Shown: positions 26,285-36,111, counted from the first letter of the stretch. The stretch is DNA of 64,000 nucleotides from Paracoccus sp. MA (GCF_020990385.1 NZ_CP087598.1:1796001-1860000), one strand, 5' to 3'. Notes: generated from the letters alone by a model not told the origin. Translations and numbers: made by a program.

Positions 26285-26770
26285 TCAGCCTGGATCGGAC
26301 GTCGCGACCAGACCGGGCGCGACGCCCTTTTCGTCCTTGAGCGTCCTGAGCACGATCTCGGAGCGCACCTGGGCGACCTGCGGCTGCGGCAGCAGGTGGC
26401 GATGGATGAAATCCGAAAACGCCTCCAGATCGCGGACCCTGACGTCGAGCACGTAATCCGCGTCGCCGGACACCGAAAAGGCCGAGCGGATCTGCGGATG
26501 CGCGGCGACGAAGCGGGCGAAATCGTCGTCTTTCCGCTGGCCGTGGCTGGACAGGTTCACCCGAATGATGGCGCGCAGCCCATAGCCGAGCCTGGCCGCA
26601 TTGAGCCGTGCCGAATAGCCTTCGATGACGCCGGCCTGTTCAAGCGCCGCCCGCCTGCGCGAGCATTGCGAGGGCGACAGGTTCACCAGCTCGGACAGGG
26701 CGGCATTGGTCATCGCGCCATCGGCCTGCAATGCAACAAGTATCGCGATGTCAAAGCCATCAAGATTCAT
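26285..26770 (-). CDS. Lrp/AsnC-family transcriptional regulator
   Basis: A 161-residue regulator from the ATG at 26770 (a TTG at 26779 would add three residues). The N-terminal helix-turn-helix is DGFDIAILVALQADGAMTNA and LSELVNLSPSQCSRRRAALE. The C-terminal RAM effector-binding domain contains VSGDADYVLDVRVRDLEAF. It diverges from the 4-hydroxyphenylpyruvate dioxygenase gene across 126 bp. Lrp-type regulators beside this gene commonly control it in response to an aromatic amino acid; here that is inferred from position. Its stop lies 8 bp from the end of the carbonic anhydrase remnant. Confidence 0.92.
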   Translation of the reverse strand: MNLDGFDIAILVALQADGAMTNAALSELVNLSPSQCSRRRAALEQAGVIEGYSARLNAARLGYGLRAIIRVNLSSHGQRKDDDFARFVAAHPQIRSAFSVSGDADYVLDVRVRDLEAFSDFIHRHLLPQPQVAQVRSEIVLRTLKDEKGVAPGLVATSDPG

Positions 26771-26896
26771 TTCGCGCAAGAATCCGGTTCAATATGCTTA
26801 TCTCATGCGAATATGGCGTGGATTCCGCAAAATTTGCAACCCCCTTGCAGCGACATTGTGTCACATTCCTGCACATGGAGCGAACAGGAGGAAATT

Positions 26897-28009
26897 ATGG
26901 GACCGTTCCCGCATGACGCCCCCAAAGCCACGATCAGCGCCGGCAATCCCGCCGGTACCGACGGGTTCGAATTCGTCGAATTCGCCCATCCGCAGCCCGG
27001 GGTGCTGGACCGCATCTTTCGCCAGATGGGCTTCGTCCCGGTGGCGAAGCACAAGCGCAAGGACATCACGCTTTATCGCCAGGGCGACATCAACTATCTG
27101 CTGAATGCCGACCCGGACAGCCATGCGGCGGGTTTCGTCAAGGACCACGGCCCCTGCGCCCCCGCCATGGCCTGGCGCGTGGTCGATGCGCAGGTGGCGC
27201 TGAAGCGGGCGCTGGATCTGGGCGCCGAGGAATATACCGGGGCGGGCAAATCCATCGACGCGCCGGCGGTCTACGGCATCGGCGGCTCGCTGCTCTATTT
27301 CATCGACCGCTACGGCGATGCCGGCAGCGCCTATGATGCGGACTATGACTGGCTGGCCGAACCGAACCCGCGCCCCGAGGGCTTCGGCTTCTACTATCTC
27401 GACCACCTGACCCACAATGTCATCCGCGGCAACATGGACACCTGGTACAAGTTCTACCACGACACGTTCAATTTCCGCGAGATCAAGTATTTCGACATCA
27501 AGGGCAAGCAGACCGGCCTGGTCAGCCGGGCGCTGACCTCGCCCGACGGCAAGATCCGCATCCCGATCAACGAATCCACCGACGACCACAGCCAGATCGA
27601 GGAATATCTGCGCGAATACAAGGGCGAGGGCATCCAGCACATCGCCATCGCCTCCGAGGACATCTATGCCGGCACGGACCGCATCGCCGCGGCTGGCATG
27701 GCGTTCATGCCCGGACCGCCGGACACCTATTACGAGATGTCGCATCGCCGGGTGAAAGGCCATCAGGAGCCCATCGAGCGCATGAAGAAGCACGGCATCC
27801 TGATCGACGGCGAGGGGGTCGTGGGCGGCGGCACGACCCGGGTGCTGCTGCAGATCTTCTCGAAGACGGTGATCGGGCCGATCTTCTTCGAGTTCATCCA
27901 GCGCAAGGGCGATGACGGTTTCGGCGAGGGCAATTTCCGCGCCCTGTTCGAATCCATCGAAGAGGACCAGATCCGCCGCGGCGTGTTGCACGCCGATCCG
28001 GCCGAATAA
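26897..28009 (+). CDS. hppD: 4-hydroxyphenylpyruvate dioxygenase
   Basis: Non-haem iron enzyme that converts 4-hydroxyphenylpyruvate to homogentisate in tyrosine breakdown. It has 370 residues from the ATG at 26897, which follows AGGAGG; the open frame extends far upstream but only this start gives a family N-terminus. The two vicinal-oxygen-chelate domains are visible. The iron ligands are His in YYLDHLTHNV, His in GIQHIAIASEDI and Glu in FFEFIQRKG near the C-terminus. It diverges from an Lrp regulator and is followed by a strong terminator, so it is probably a monocistronic unit. The homogentisate genes begin about 1.2 kb downstream. Confidence 0.96.
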   Translation: MGPFPHDAPKATISAGNPAGTDGFEFVEFAHPQPGVLDRIFRQMGFVPVAKHKRKDITLYRQGDINYLLNADPDSHAAGFVKDHGPCAPAMAWRVVDAQVALKRALDLGAEEYTGAGKSIDAPAVYGIGGSLLYFIDRYGDAGSAYDADYDWLAEPNPRPEGFGFYYLDHLTHNVIRGNMDTWYKFYHDTFNFREIKYFDIKGKQTGLVSRALTSPDGKIRIPINESTDDHSQIEEYLREYKGEGIQHIAIASEDIYAGTDRIAAAGMAFMPGPPDTYYEMSHRRVKGHQEPIERMKKHGILIDGEGVVGGGTTRVLLQIFSKTVIGPIFFEFIQRKGDDGFGEGNFRALFESIEEDQIRRGVLHADPAE

Positions 28010-28021
28010 ATCGGCATCGTA

Positions 28022-28049
28022 AAACCCGCCTGCGCCTGCAGGCGGGTTT
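28022..28049 (+). terminator. Strong hairpin terminator after hppD
   Basis: AAACCCGCCTGC-GCCT-GCAGGCGGGTTT, a perfect 12-bp stem with a 4-base loop, sits 13 bases after the hppD stop. The right arm ends in TTT followed by CTCT, fitting an intrinsic terminator. It separates hppD from the Rieske gene that starts 17 bases later. Confidence 0.85.
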
Positions 28050-28066
28050 CTCTCCAGGATCGTTCA

Positions 28067-28420
28067 ATGGCTTGGACCGATTACTCCTCCGCCCCTACGG
28101 CGGGCACCCCAGTCTGCGCCGAGACGCAAGTAGAGGGCGTTCTGTCGCTGTCCGTGACCACCAGCAGGGGCTCGTTCCCGATGCTGGTGGTCCGCATCGG
28201 TGAAGAGCTGCTGGCCTATGTGAATGCCTGCCCGCATCAGTACCTGCCGCTCGACTATCATGGCGACCAGCTGCTGTCTGCAGACGGAACCAAGTTGATG
28301 TGCACCGCCCATGGCGCGCGTTTCGACATCCTCTCGGGGGAGGCGATCGAAGGTGCCGAGTGTGGTCTGGACCCCGTGCCGGTCAGCATCCGGGACGGGA
28401 TGATCGTTATCGCGGGCTGA
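28067..28420 (+). CDS. Small Rieske [2Fe-2S] ferredoxin-like protein
   Basis: A 117-residue single-domain Rieske protein. CPHQYLPLDY supplies the first Cys-His pair and MCTAHGARF the second, with the usual spacing of roughly 20 residues, so the cluster site is complete. There is no membrane segment or signal peptide, so it is cytoplasmic. It sits between hppD and the homogentisate genes. It may serve as an electron carrier for a ring-hydroxylating or other oxygenase, but no such partner is next to it and HmgA itself needs none. Role unassigned. Confidence 0.85.
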   Translation: MAWTDYSSAPTAGTPVCAETQVEGVLSLSVTTSRGSFPMLVVRIGEELLAYVNACPHQYLPLDYHGDQLLSADGTKLMCTAHGARFDILSGEAIEGAECGLDPVPVSIRDGMIVIAG

Positions 28421-28678
28421 TCCTCTGGCTGGGCGCAGGCTATGCTTTGCTGCCCGCGATGGAGCTTCACCGACAAGATCCTTGCCGCATCAGCACATCA
28501 GGTCCGACCATCAGATCGGGAATCGCAGCTGGGACATCAGCTTGACCTGCCTGTAGCTTCGCCATTCGTCGGCATGACCCAGATACCGCAGGACCTGTGC
28601 CATTCGGATCGCCATGAAGGAAATCGTCTCTCGGGTAACCTGTTAAAATGGAGTTTTCCGGACCAAGACGACAGTCGA

Positions 28679-29104
28679 TCATGCTTCTGCTCCAGAGATT
28701 TTCGCCAGCGCCCGGCGCAGCGCCGCGGCATCCGGTCCCAGCTCGGCGAGCAGTTCGGCCTGGAAGGCCTCGGCGATCCTTTCGAGCCGTGCCATCAGCG
28801 CCCGGCCCTCGGGCGTCAGCTCCAGCACCACCAGCCTGCGGTCGGCCGCGTTGCCCGATTTGCGCACCCAGCCCGCCTCTTGCAGCCGCGCAGCCGCCCG
28901 GCTGACCACCGACTTGTCCAGATGCACCCGCGCGTTGATGTCGCGCACGCTCACCGCGCCGGAATGGGCCAGATGCGCCAGAACCCGCCATTCGGGAATG
29001 CTCAGCCCCGCCTCGGCCGCGTAGCGGGCTGCAAAGCGGCGGCTGACCTGGGCGGCGGCGACCGACAGGCGATAGGGCAGGAAACGGTCCAGATCGAATG
29101 ACAT
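28679..29104 (-). CDS. MarR-family regulator of the homogentisate genes
   Basis: A 141-residue winged-helix repressor from the ATG at 29104, chosen because AAGGAG lies 6 bases upstream; the open frame continues for 66 implausible codons. [36 protein letters not shown] and [20 protein letters not shown] are the MarR helices and wing. It diverges from hmgA across 145 bp containing three related palindromes, so it most likely represses hmgA and itself and is released by a pathway intermediate. The repressor role is inference from family and position. The 258 bp between the Rieske gene and this gene hold nothing assignable. Confidence 0.92.
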   Translation of the reverse strand: MSFDLDRFLPYRLSVAAAQVSRRFAARYAAEAGLSIPEWRVLAHLAHSGAVSVRDINARVHLDKSVVSRAAARLQEAGWVRKSGNAADRRLVVLELTPEGRALMARLERIAEAFQAELLAELGPDAAALRRALAKISGAEA

Positions 29105-29139
29105 GCGCTTCTCCTTGGCCGGCAGAACAGCAGAAAGCC

Positions 29140-29225
29140 GTTGCGTCCGCAACAAAGATCGGCCGGGCCGCAGATCGGCGTTGACATCGTTGCCGATGCA
29201 ACGGCATATTCGTTGCATCAGCAAT
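29140..29225 (+). promoter_or_regulatory. hmgA promoter with three MarR-type palindromes
   Basis: Three related 14-bp dyads occur: GTTGCGTCCGCAAC (29140-29153), GTTGCCGATGCAAC (29189-29202) and GTTGCATCAGCAAT (29212-29225). The shared pattern is GTTGC-N4-GCAAC. A TTGACA at 29181-29186 and a CATATT at 29205-29210 form a plausible -35/-10 pair for hmgA with 18-base spacing. The second dyad fits inside the spacer and the third directly follows the -10. A bound repressor would block polymerase. The first dyad lies 36 bases before the MarR start and could serve autoregulation. Confidence 0.75.
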
Positions 29226-29249
29226 GATGCCGACCGAGGAGGAGCCGCC

Positions 29250-30608
29250 ATGACCCCCGACCTGCCGCGCGGGATGACCCGCGCCACCGTCGCCACCGGC
29301 ACGCATCCGGGCTACATGCCCGGCTTCGGCAACGATTTCGAGACCGAGGCCCTGCCCGGCGCCCTGCCGCAGGGCCAGAACAGCCCGCAGAAATGCGAAT
29401 ACGGGCTTTATGCCGAGCAGCTGTCGGGCACCGCCTTCACCGCGCCGCGCGGCCAGAACGAGCGGACCTGGTGCTATCGCATCCGGCCCTCGGTCCGCCA
29501 TACCGGCGATTTCGCGGTGATCGATCTGCCCCATTGGAAGACGGCGCCGAACCTGCGCGACGACATCGTCAGCCTGGGCCAGTATCGCTGGGATCCGATC
29601 CCGGTCCCGGAGGAGGAGCTGACCTGGATCACCGGCATGCGCACCATGACCACGGCCGGCGACGTGAACATCCAGGTCGGCATGGCGTCGCATGTCTACC
29701 TGGTCACGCGGTCGATGCAGGATGAATATTTCTTCTCGGCCGACAGCGAATTGCTGGTCGTCCCGCAAGAGGGCCGGCTGCGCTTCTGCACCGAACTGGG
29801 GGTGATCGACCTGGAGCCGAAGGAGATCGCCATCCTGCCGCGCGGCCTGGTCTATCGCGTCGAGGTGCTGGAGGGCCCGGCCCGCGGCTTCGTCTGCGAG
29901 AATTACGGCCAGAAGTTCGACCTGCCGAACCGCGGCCCGATCGGCGCCAATTGCCTGGCCAATCCGCGCGACTTCAAATGCCCGGTCGCCGCCTTCGAGG
30001 ACCGCGAGGCGCGCTCGCGCGTGGTGATCAAGTGGTGCGGCCGGTTCCACGAGACCTGGATCGACCATTCGCCGCTGGACGTGGTGGCCTGGCACGGCAA
30101 CTATTGCCCCTACAAATACGACCTGCGCACCTATTCGCCGGTGGGCGCGATCCTGTTCGACCATCCCGATCCGTCGATCTTCACCGTGCTGACCGCGCCC
30201 TCGGGGCAAGAGGGGACGGCGAATATCGACTTCGTGCTGTTCCGGGAACGCTGGATGGTGGCCGAGCATTCCTTCCGCCCGCCCTGGTATCACAAGAACA
30301 TCATGTCCGAACTGATGGGCAACATCTACGGCATCTACGACGCCAAGCCGCAGGGCTTCGCGCCGGGCGGCATCAGCCTGCACAATTGCATGCTGCCGCA
30401 TGGCCCCGACCGCGACGCCTTCGAGGGGGCCTCCAACGCGGAACTGAAGCCCGAGAAGCTGGAGGAGACCATGAGCTTCATGTTCGAGACCCGCTTCCCC
30501 CAGCACCTCACCGAATTTGCCGCACGCGAGGCCCCGATGCAGAAGGACTATATCGAGGTCTGGAACCGGCTCGAGAAGAAGTTCGACGGAACGCCAGGCG
30601 TGAAGTGA
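29250..30608 (+). CDS. hmgA: Homogentisate 1,2-dioxygenase
   Basis: Opens the ring of homogentisate to maleylacetoacetate using ferrous iron. It has 452 residues from the ATG at 29250 preceded by GAGGAGG. The N-terminus has [19 protein letters not shown], the family signature. The iron site comes from [12 protein letters not shown] (His and Glu) and [13 protein letters not shown] (His). It is the first gene of the divergent unit controlled by the MarR promoter region; fahA and maiA follow on the same strand. Confidence 0.97.
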   Translation: MTPDLPRGMTRATVATGTHPGYMPGFGNDFETEALPGALPQGQNSPQKCEYGLYAEQLSGTAFTAPRGQNERTWCYRIRPSVRHTGDFAVIDLPHWKTAPNLRDDIVSLGQYRWDPIPVPEEELTWITGMRTMTTAGDVNIQVGMASHVYLVTRSMQDEYFFSADSELLVVPQEGRLRFCTELGVIDLEPKEIAILPRGLVYRVEVLEGPARGFVCENYGQKFDLPNRGPIGANCLANPRDFKCPVAAFEDREARSRVVIKWCGRFHETWIDHSPLDVVAWHGNYCPYKYDLRTYSPVGAILFDHPDPSIFTVLTAPSGQEGTANIDFVLFRERWMVAEHSFRPPWYHKNIMSELMGNIYGIYDAKPQGFAPGGISLHNCMLPHGPDRDAFEGASNAELKPEKLEETMSFMFETRFPQHLTEFAAREAPMQKDYIEVWNRLEKKFDGTPGVK

Positions 30609-30658
30609 GGCGCACCGGGGGTCCGGGGACCCCGAAGGCCGGGCGTTTCACACTCGTC

Positions 30659-30695
30659 GCCGGCTGGTCCTCGAACCAGTGGCGCACCAGCCGGC
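30659..30695 (+). repeat. Long inverted repeat between hmgA and fahA
   Basis: GCCGGCTGGT and ACCAGCCGGC form a perfect 10-bp stem with a 17-base loop in the 129-bp gap between hmgA and fahA. A second, smaller hairpin (GGGGTC and GACCCC, near 30618-30633) precedes it. Neither has a T-run. They may stabilise or attenuate the transcript between hmgA and fahA. Confidence 0.6.
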
Positions 30696-30737
30696 AACCC
30701 CCGTGGGATATTTTCACAAGAAAGAAGGAAGATGCGC

Positions 30738-31943
30738 ATGGCCTTGCTGCGGTCTCGGGTGGAAAGCGCCAATCGGCCGGACTGCCCCTTTCCCCTGAAC
30801 AACCTGCCCTACGGGGTGTTCTCCGTGTCGGGCGATGCGCCGCGCTGCGGGGTGGCCATCGGCGACCTGATCCTCGACCTGGCCGAATGCGAAGCGCGCG
30901 GGCTGGTCGATGCGGGCGGGGCGTTCGCGCAGCCGGCACTCAACGGCTTCATGGCGCTTGGCCGGGCGCGTTGGGACGCAGTGCGGGCGCGGCTGACCGA
31001 ACTGCTCGCCGAGGGCGCGACGCCAGACCTGCCGCTGGTCGCCATGTCTGATGCGCAGATGCACCTGCCGATCCGGGTCACGGAATTCACCGATTTCTAC
31101 GCCTCGAAGAACCATGCCTTCAACGTCGGCGTGCTGTTTCGCGGCCCCGAGAACGCCCTGCCGCCGCAATGGACGCATATGCCCATCGGCTATAACGGCC
31201 GGGCGTCCTCGGTCGTGGTCTCGGGCACGCCGATCCGCCGTCCGATGGGTCAGTTGAAGGGCGAGGCCGGGCCGGAATGGGCGCCTTGCCGCAGGCTGGA
31301 CCTGGAACTGGAGCTGGGCGCCATCGTGGGGGCTGACAGCACCATGGGCGAACGCATCAGCGTCGATCAGGCCGAGGACATGATCTTCGGCTATGTGCTG
31401 CTGAACGACTGGTCGGCGCGCGATGTGCAAGCCTGGGAATACCAGCCGCTGGGGCCGTTCCAGTCCAAGGCGCTCGGCACCACCATCGGCGCCTGGATCG
31501 TGACCCAGGCGGCGCTGGAGCCGTTCCGCTGCCCGGGGGCCGAGCGGGCGAACCCGCTGCTGCCCTATCTGCAGGAACGCTGCCCCGGCCTTTACAACCT
31601 GAAGATCGGCTGGACCATGAACGGCCAGGTCATGGGGCAGACGAATTACAACGTCATGTATTACTCCAGCGCCCAGCAGCTGGCGCATCACACCAGTTCC
31701 GGCTGCCCGATGCGGGTCGGCGACCTCTTGGGCTCGGGCACGATCTCGGGGCCGGGCCGCGAGCAGACCGGGGCGCTGCTGGAGATGACCGGAGGCGGCA
31801 AGGCGCCGGTCACGGTCAATGGCGAAAGCCGCACCTTCCTCCAAGACGGGGACGAGATCGGGCTCTTTGCCGAAGCACAAGGTGATGGCTACCGCATCGG
31901 CTTCGGCCCCTGCACCGGCACTATCCTGCCGGCGCAGCCATGA
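30738..31943 (+). CDS. fahA: Fumarylacetoacetase
   Basis: Hydrolyses fumarylacetoacetate to fumarate and acetoacetate, the last step of tyrosine breakdown. The ATG at 30738 is chosen over the one at 30732 because AAGGA is 8 bases from it and only 2 from the other; 401 residues result. FTDFYASKNHAFNVG contains the metal-binding Asp and the catalytic His. ELELGAIVG and MIFGYVLLNDWSARDVQAWE hold further metal ligands. The C-terminal FAH fold is complete. The stop overlaps the maiA start in ATGA. Confidence 0.96.
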   Translation: MALLRSRVESANRPDCPFPLNNLPYGVFSVSGDAPRCGVAIGDLILDLAECEARGLVDAGGAFAQPALNGFMALGRARWDAVRARLTELLAEGATPDLPLVAMSDAQMHLPIRVTEFTDFYASKNHAFNVGVLFRGPENALPPQWTHMPIGYNGRASSVVVSGTPIRRPMGQLKGEAGPEWAPCRRLDLELELGAIVGADSTMGERISVDQAEDMIFGYVLLNDWSARDVQAWEYQPLGPFQSKALGTTIGAWIVTQAALEPFRCPGAERANPLLPYLQERCPGLYNLKIGWTMNGQVMGQTNYNVMYYSSAQQLAHHTSSGCPMRVGDLLGSGTISGPGREQTGALLEMTGGGKAPVTVNGESRTFLQDGDEIGLFAEAQGDGYRIGFGPCTGTILPAQP

Positions 31944-32587
31944 GCGTCGTGCTGCACGACTATTGGCGCTCCTCGGCCTCCTATCGGGTGCGGATCGCGC
32001 TGGCGCTGAAGGGCATCGCCTATCGGCGGGTGGCGGTGGATCTGGTCGCGGGCGAACAGCGCGGCGCGGCGAACCTGCGGGTCAACCCGCAAGGCCTGGT
32101 GCCGGCGCTGGAGATCGACGGCCGGGTGCTGACCCAGTCGCTGGCGATCATCGAATATCTGGAGGAGACCCGGCCCGAACCGGCGCTGCTGCCCGAAGGT
32201 GCCGCGGCCCGCGCCCATGTCCGGGCGCTGGCCCTGGCCGTGGCCTGCGATATCCATCCGGTCTCGAACCTGCGGGTGCTGGATCGGGTCGAGGCCCTGG
32301 CCGGGTCCGAGGCGCGCGCCGCCTGGAACCGCGAGAACATCGCCCGCGGCCTGGAGGCCGTCGAGCGGCTGCTGGACCATCCGGGCTTCGCCGGGCGGTT
32401 CTGCCATGGCGACCGGCCCGGCATGGCCGATTGCGTGCTGATCCCGCAGATCTACAACGCCCGCCGCTGGGGGGTAAATATCGACGCCTTCGCCAGGATC
32501 CAAAGGGTCGAACAGGCCTGCAAGACGCTCATCGCTTTCCGCACGGCGTTTCCTGAAAATGTCACGCCGCAGCAAGCGCGGGGCTGA
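31940..32587 (+). CDS. maiA: Maleylacetoacetate isomerase (zeta-class glutathione transferase)
   Basis: Isomerises maleylacetoacetate to fumarylacetoacetate with glutathione, and so works between HmgA and FahA. The 215-residue protein has the zeta-class motif DYWRSSASYRVRIALALKG (SSASYR in place of the usual SSCSxR), VNPQGLVPALEIDG and SLAIIEYLEE in the thioredoxin-like half. The helical half includes CHGDRPGMADCVLIPQIYNA. It is translationally coupled to fahA. The final residues (NVTPQQARG) are not typical, but the stop lies about 26 bases before the IS66 debris, so the gene seems whole. Confidence 0.93.
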   Translation: MSVVLHDYWRSSASYRVRIALALKGIAYRRVAVDLVAGEQRGAANLRVNPQGLVPALEIDGRVLTQSLAIIEYLEETRPEPALLPEGAAARAHVRALALAVACDIHPVSNLRVLDRVEALAGSEARAAWNRENIARGLEAVERLLDHPGFAGRFCHGDRPGMADCVLIPQIYNARRWGVNIDAFARIQRVEQACKTLIAFRTAFPENVTPQQARG

Positions 32588-32613
32588 ACTCTGCAGACAG
32601 TTGCATCCTTTAT

Positions 32614-33705
32614 GCCCAGCAATGGGCGACGGTAATCGGCGTGCCACCTGTCCGGGAGGGGCGCGTCAAGGGTTGTAGCCGGTGTAGCCATCGAGCTGCA
32701 GGATGCCGTCACAGCCCTGCAGGATACACTCTGCATTCTCGCCCGCGCGGCCCGGGGCTGAGAGCAGACCACGCCGGGCGGGTCCTCGCCGCCCCAGGGG
32801 CGGTCATCGCGGGCGAGCGCCCAGAAATATCCGGTCTTTGTCCGTCCCGCGCCCCGGGTCCAGCACCGGGGCGGTGGTTTCGTCCATGAACAGCTTGACC
32901 CCGATCGCCCCAGATGCTCGGCCAGCCGGTCCACCACGGGCTTCAGGTGGAACGCAGCCTTGCCGACCCAATCGGCCAGCAGGGCGCGGTGCAGCTCAAG
33001 GCCCGCCCGCGCCAGGATCTGGCTTTGGCGGTATAACGGCAGATGGTCCGCATACTTGGCTTCGCCAGCACATGGGCGAGCGTCGCCTCGGTTGGCAGCC
33101 CGCCCGCGATCAGATGCGAGGGCGCGCTCGCCATTCGGCTTGAACCGATGGCGCCTTCAATGGCTCGCCCTGCGTCACCCCGTCGGTGCAGGTCCGGCAA
33201 GCATATTTCGGGCGCAGGGTGACGATGACGCGCAACTGCGCCGGCACGATGTCCAGGCGCTCCGAGCGGTCTTCGCCCATCTTGAGCATGACACCGCAGC
33301 CGCGTCGCCATTGTCGCTCGGACCAATGGCGCTCCCAATAGCGACCAGATCAGGCTGTCGGGCTCGATGACTTCCTCGAGGCGGGGCAGCGTGGCCGGCA
33401 GGTTTCCGATGGTGCGCCTGGGCGCGGGCCTGGTCGCCCCCGCTCTCTGCTTTGGCTGTGCGTGTTTCCTTCTCGGCCTCGACCTCGGCCAGCGCGATGG
33501 ACAAGTCCTCGAAGGCCAGCTGCCGTTCATCCTCGGTCAGCTTTTCCGACCGCTTGCCATGCAGGGCGTGGTTCAGCTCGGCGATCAGGTGCTCTTGCCT
33601 CCGGGTGATTTTCGTCAGTGCCGCCACCTGCTCCATCAATGCCTGAACCGCCGCGCGTTGCGCGGTCGGGATGGCGGGCAGATCAAGAGCGGGGATGGCC
33701 TGCAT
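32614..33705 (-). pseudogene. IS66 transposase (TnpC) remnant
   Basis: The start region (from 33705) reads as TnpC: AAVQALMEQVAALTKITRRQ, HLIAELNHALHGKRSEKLTE. The frame then changes to one reading RRTIGNLPATLPRLEEVIEP, then changes again to TKTGYFWALARDDRPWGGED near 32800, and finally to TPITVAHCWA near 32625, where similarity ends. The catalytic part is thus split over at least three frames and the C-terminus is missing. Not functional. Confidence 0.85.
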
Positions 33706-33759
33706 GGCCTGACGCTATCATCAAACTCCAGAAAAATCATGCAAAACCAAATGGTTGAT

Positions 33760-34149
33760 TCACTCTGCCGCAGCCGGCGGGCACACGTCCAACGCCTTGA
33801 CGCGGCGCCAGTCCAGACCGGCAAACAGCGCCTCGAATTGCGCATGGTTCAGCGCCATTACCCCGTCCTTGATCGCGGCCAGGTGAAGGTCGTGTCCTCC
33901 AGCCGCTTGTAGGCCATCACCAGACCGGTACCGTCCCAATATAAAGGTTTCAGCCGGTCTGCCCGGCGCGAACGGAACATCGAGCCATGATGCGCCACTG
34001 GTTCGAGCACCATGGCGAGGGACCATGCCGGTAAAGGGATCCTTGCGCAGCAAGGCTGACACCAGCGCAGCCAGCCCGTCATGCCCCTTCCTGAAGTCGA
34101 CGGGCCTGGTCGCGACCATGACCCGCACCCGGTTCGACGGGAACATCAT
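33760..34149 (-). pseudogene. IS66 accessory protein TnpB, frameshifted
   Basis: Starts MMFPSNRVRVMVATRPVDF and continues HDGLAALVSALLRKDPFTG, then shifts frame. The middle (RSRRADRLKPLYWDGTGLVM, KRLEDTTFTWP) is read in another frame. It ends in the first frame with AIKDGVMALNHAQFEALFAG and WRRVKALDV. Family length is about 115 residues. Two compensating indels break it. Confidence 0.8.
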
Positions 34150-34216
34150 GGGCCGGTCGCCAAGGCACGCACGACCGAGGCAATCCGATCCGCCGTAGCC
34201 CCGGTTTCCAGGCGGA

Positions 34217-34504
34217 TCACCACCGCGCCGGCGACAATCTCGGGGCGTACCGCGGCACCCGCGTCTCCCCCCAGGCCTCATCAACCGGGTCGACCGGCGC
34301 AGGCAGAACCAGATGCCCTTTCCGCGCCAGCGTCCGCCACGATGACACATGGTTTACCGGCAAGCCGTGCCGGCGTGCCACTTCATTCACCGTTGCCCCC
34401 GGCAGCAGCGTTTCCGCCACAATCCGCGCATTTACCTCATCCTGCCACTTCCGGTTCCGACGACCTCGGCCGCCGACCGGGAGAACCTCCAATGCAGCAT
34501 CCAT
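34217..34504 (-). CDS. IS66 TnpA-like helix-turn-helix protein
   Basis: A 95-residue protein with the IS66 Orf1 pattern: RRNRKWQDEVNARIVAETLL, PGATVNEVARRHGLPVNHVS, SWRTLARKG. It is the first gene of the element and reads leftward. Its tail after about residue 65 may be altered, since it runs PVDEAWGETRVPRYAPRLSP rather than a usual ending. Together with the broken tnpB and tnpC it can no longer mobilise the element. Confidence 0.7.
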   Translation of the reverse strand: MDAALEVLPVGGRGRRNRKWQDEVNARIVAETLLPGATVNEVARRHGLPVNHVSSWRTLARKGHLVLPAPVDPVDEAWGETRVPRYAPRLSPARW

Positions 34505-34553
34505 GGAGAAACTCCGTCCTCATCATCATGACGGTAACCGTCCGGCCTGACCG

Positions 34554-36052
34554 CTACCCGTTCCATCGCCAGGGCAGCAGGTCGTCGACCTTGGTGATCC
34601 TGTAGTCTGGGATGCGGGCGATGGTGTCGGCGAGCCAGGCGTGGGGATCGATTGCGTTGAGCTTGGCGGTTTCGATCAGCGTGTAGGCGATGGCAGCTGT
34701 CTTGCCGCCCGCTTCTGATCCGAAGAAGAGGTAGTTCTTCCGCCCGAGGGCTATGGCGCGCATTGCGCGTTCGGCGGCGTTGTTGTCGAGCTCGAGGATG
34801 CCGTGATCAAGGTAGGGGGCAGGCGCTCCATGCGAGTTAGCGCATAGCGGATGGCGGCCGCGAGTGGGGATTTACCCGAGATCGTGGTGAGCTGCATGGC
34901 CAGCCAGACCTCGAGATCGTCGAAGACCGGGGCGGCATGGGCGCGGCGGAGTTGCGCGCGAGGGTCAGGCGGCGAGCCTCGGGCCTCCTTCTCGACGGCG
35001 TAGAGCTGGGCGATCCGGGCGATGGCCTCTTCGGCGATGGGGGACGCCTGCGACCGGTGGATGTCGACGAACTTGCGCCGGACATGAGCCATGCAGGCAA
35101 CTTCGCGGATGGCTCCGGAGCGATAGAGGTCCTCGAACCCGGCATAGCCATCGGCATGCATCCAGCCGCGGAACCGGGCGAGGTGATCCTTGGGGTGCTG
35201 GCCCTTCCGGTCGCCGGAGAACCGATACCATGCCGCTGGTGGAGCATCCCCGCCCCAGGGGCGCTCGTCACGGGCATAGGTCCAGAGCCGCGCGGTCTGG
35301 GTCTTGCCGGTGCCCGGCGCCAGCATCTGAACGGGCGTGTCATCCACGAAGATCGCTTCGGCCGACAGGACATGGCGCCCGATGGCCTCGGACAGCGGTT
35401 CCAGCAGGGCGGTGGTCTTGCCGACCCAGTCCGCCAGAGTAGAGCGGTCGAGGTCGATACCTTCGCGCTCGAAGATCTGGCTCTGGCGATAGAGGGGAAG
35501 ATGGTCGGCATATTTACTGGCCAGGACATGGGCCAGCAGGCCAGGCCCGGGACGGCCGCGCTCGATGGGGCGCGTCGGCAGCGGGGCCTGGACGAACCGT
35601 TCGCAGCAGGCGCAGGTCAGCCGGGGCCGCACGATCCGGTTCACGATGAAGCGTCCCGGCACATACTCCAGCTCTTCGGTCACATCCTCGCCGATCCGGC
35701 GCAGCCGCCCGCCGCAATCGGCGCAGGCCTCGGCGCCCGGGGTCAGTTCCACTTCCATCCGCGGGATGTGATCCGGGATCGGCCGGCGCTTGGGGCGGTC
35801 CTTCTCCTCGATGTCCGGCAGCTTCATCCGCGCCGTCATCGCGGCAGCGGCGATCTCGCTGGTCTCGAGCGCCAGTTGCAGCTGCTCGGCCGTCTCCGAC
35901 GAGGCTCCGAACCGCTGCGCCCGGTGCCCGGCCAACTGGTGGCGCAGCTTCTCGATCAGGATCGCCTGCGCCTTCACCTCGGCCAGAAGCCGCGCGGTGA
36001 AGCTGCGAAGCTCCTCGGGGTCGTCCGGCAGGGTCAGGGTGTGATCGAGCAT
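34554..36052 (-). pseudogene. IS66 transposase (TnpC) with a C-terminal frameshift
   Basis: From 36052 the protein reads MLDHTLTLPDDPEELRSFTA, a zinc-finger part (ACADCGGRLRRIGED; LTCACCERFVQAPLP), the DDE region (AIFVDDTPVQMLAPGTGKT; GWMHADGYAGF; VACMAHVRRKFVDI) and RYALTRMERL. Near 34815 the frame shifts by one. The remaining segment (LELDNNAAERAMRAIALGRK, the catalytic Glu region, to DDLLPWRWNG) continues in the next frame down to 34554. A single indel thus separates the last catalytic residue. The insertion could be recent; programmed frameshifting is not indicated. Confidence 0.85.
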
Positions 36053-36111
36053 GGGAGAAGTCTATCTCACGGGATTCCTTGTGGGAATCCTGCGATTGCA
36101 TGCCCCTTGGA

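Larger units (their letters stand above)
32614..34504 (-). mobile_element. Decayed IS66-family element, first copy
   Basis: Contains in order tnpA, tnpB and tnpC of an IS66-type element read leftward. tnpA looks whole, tnpB and tnpC are broken by frameshifts, and tnpC is truncated at about 32614. No convincing terminal inverted repeats were found at either side, so the borders are those of the coding remnants. Confidence 0.8.

Noticed and set aside
28511..28615. Possible 34-residue minus-strand gene (starts MAIRMAQVLRYLGHADEWRS)
   Set aside because: It has no ribosome binding site and no recognisable family; it may be a remnant but cannot be supported.
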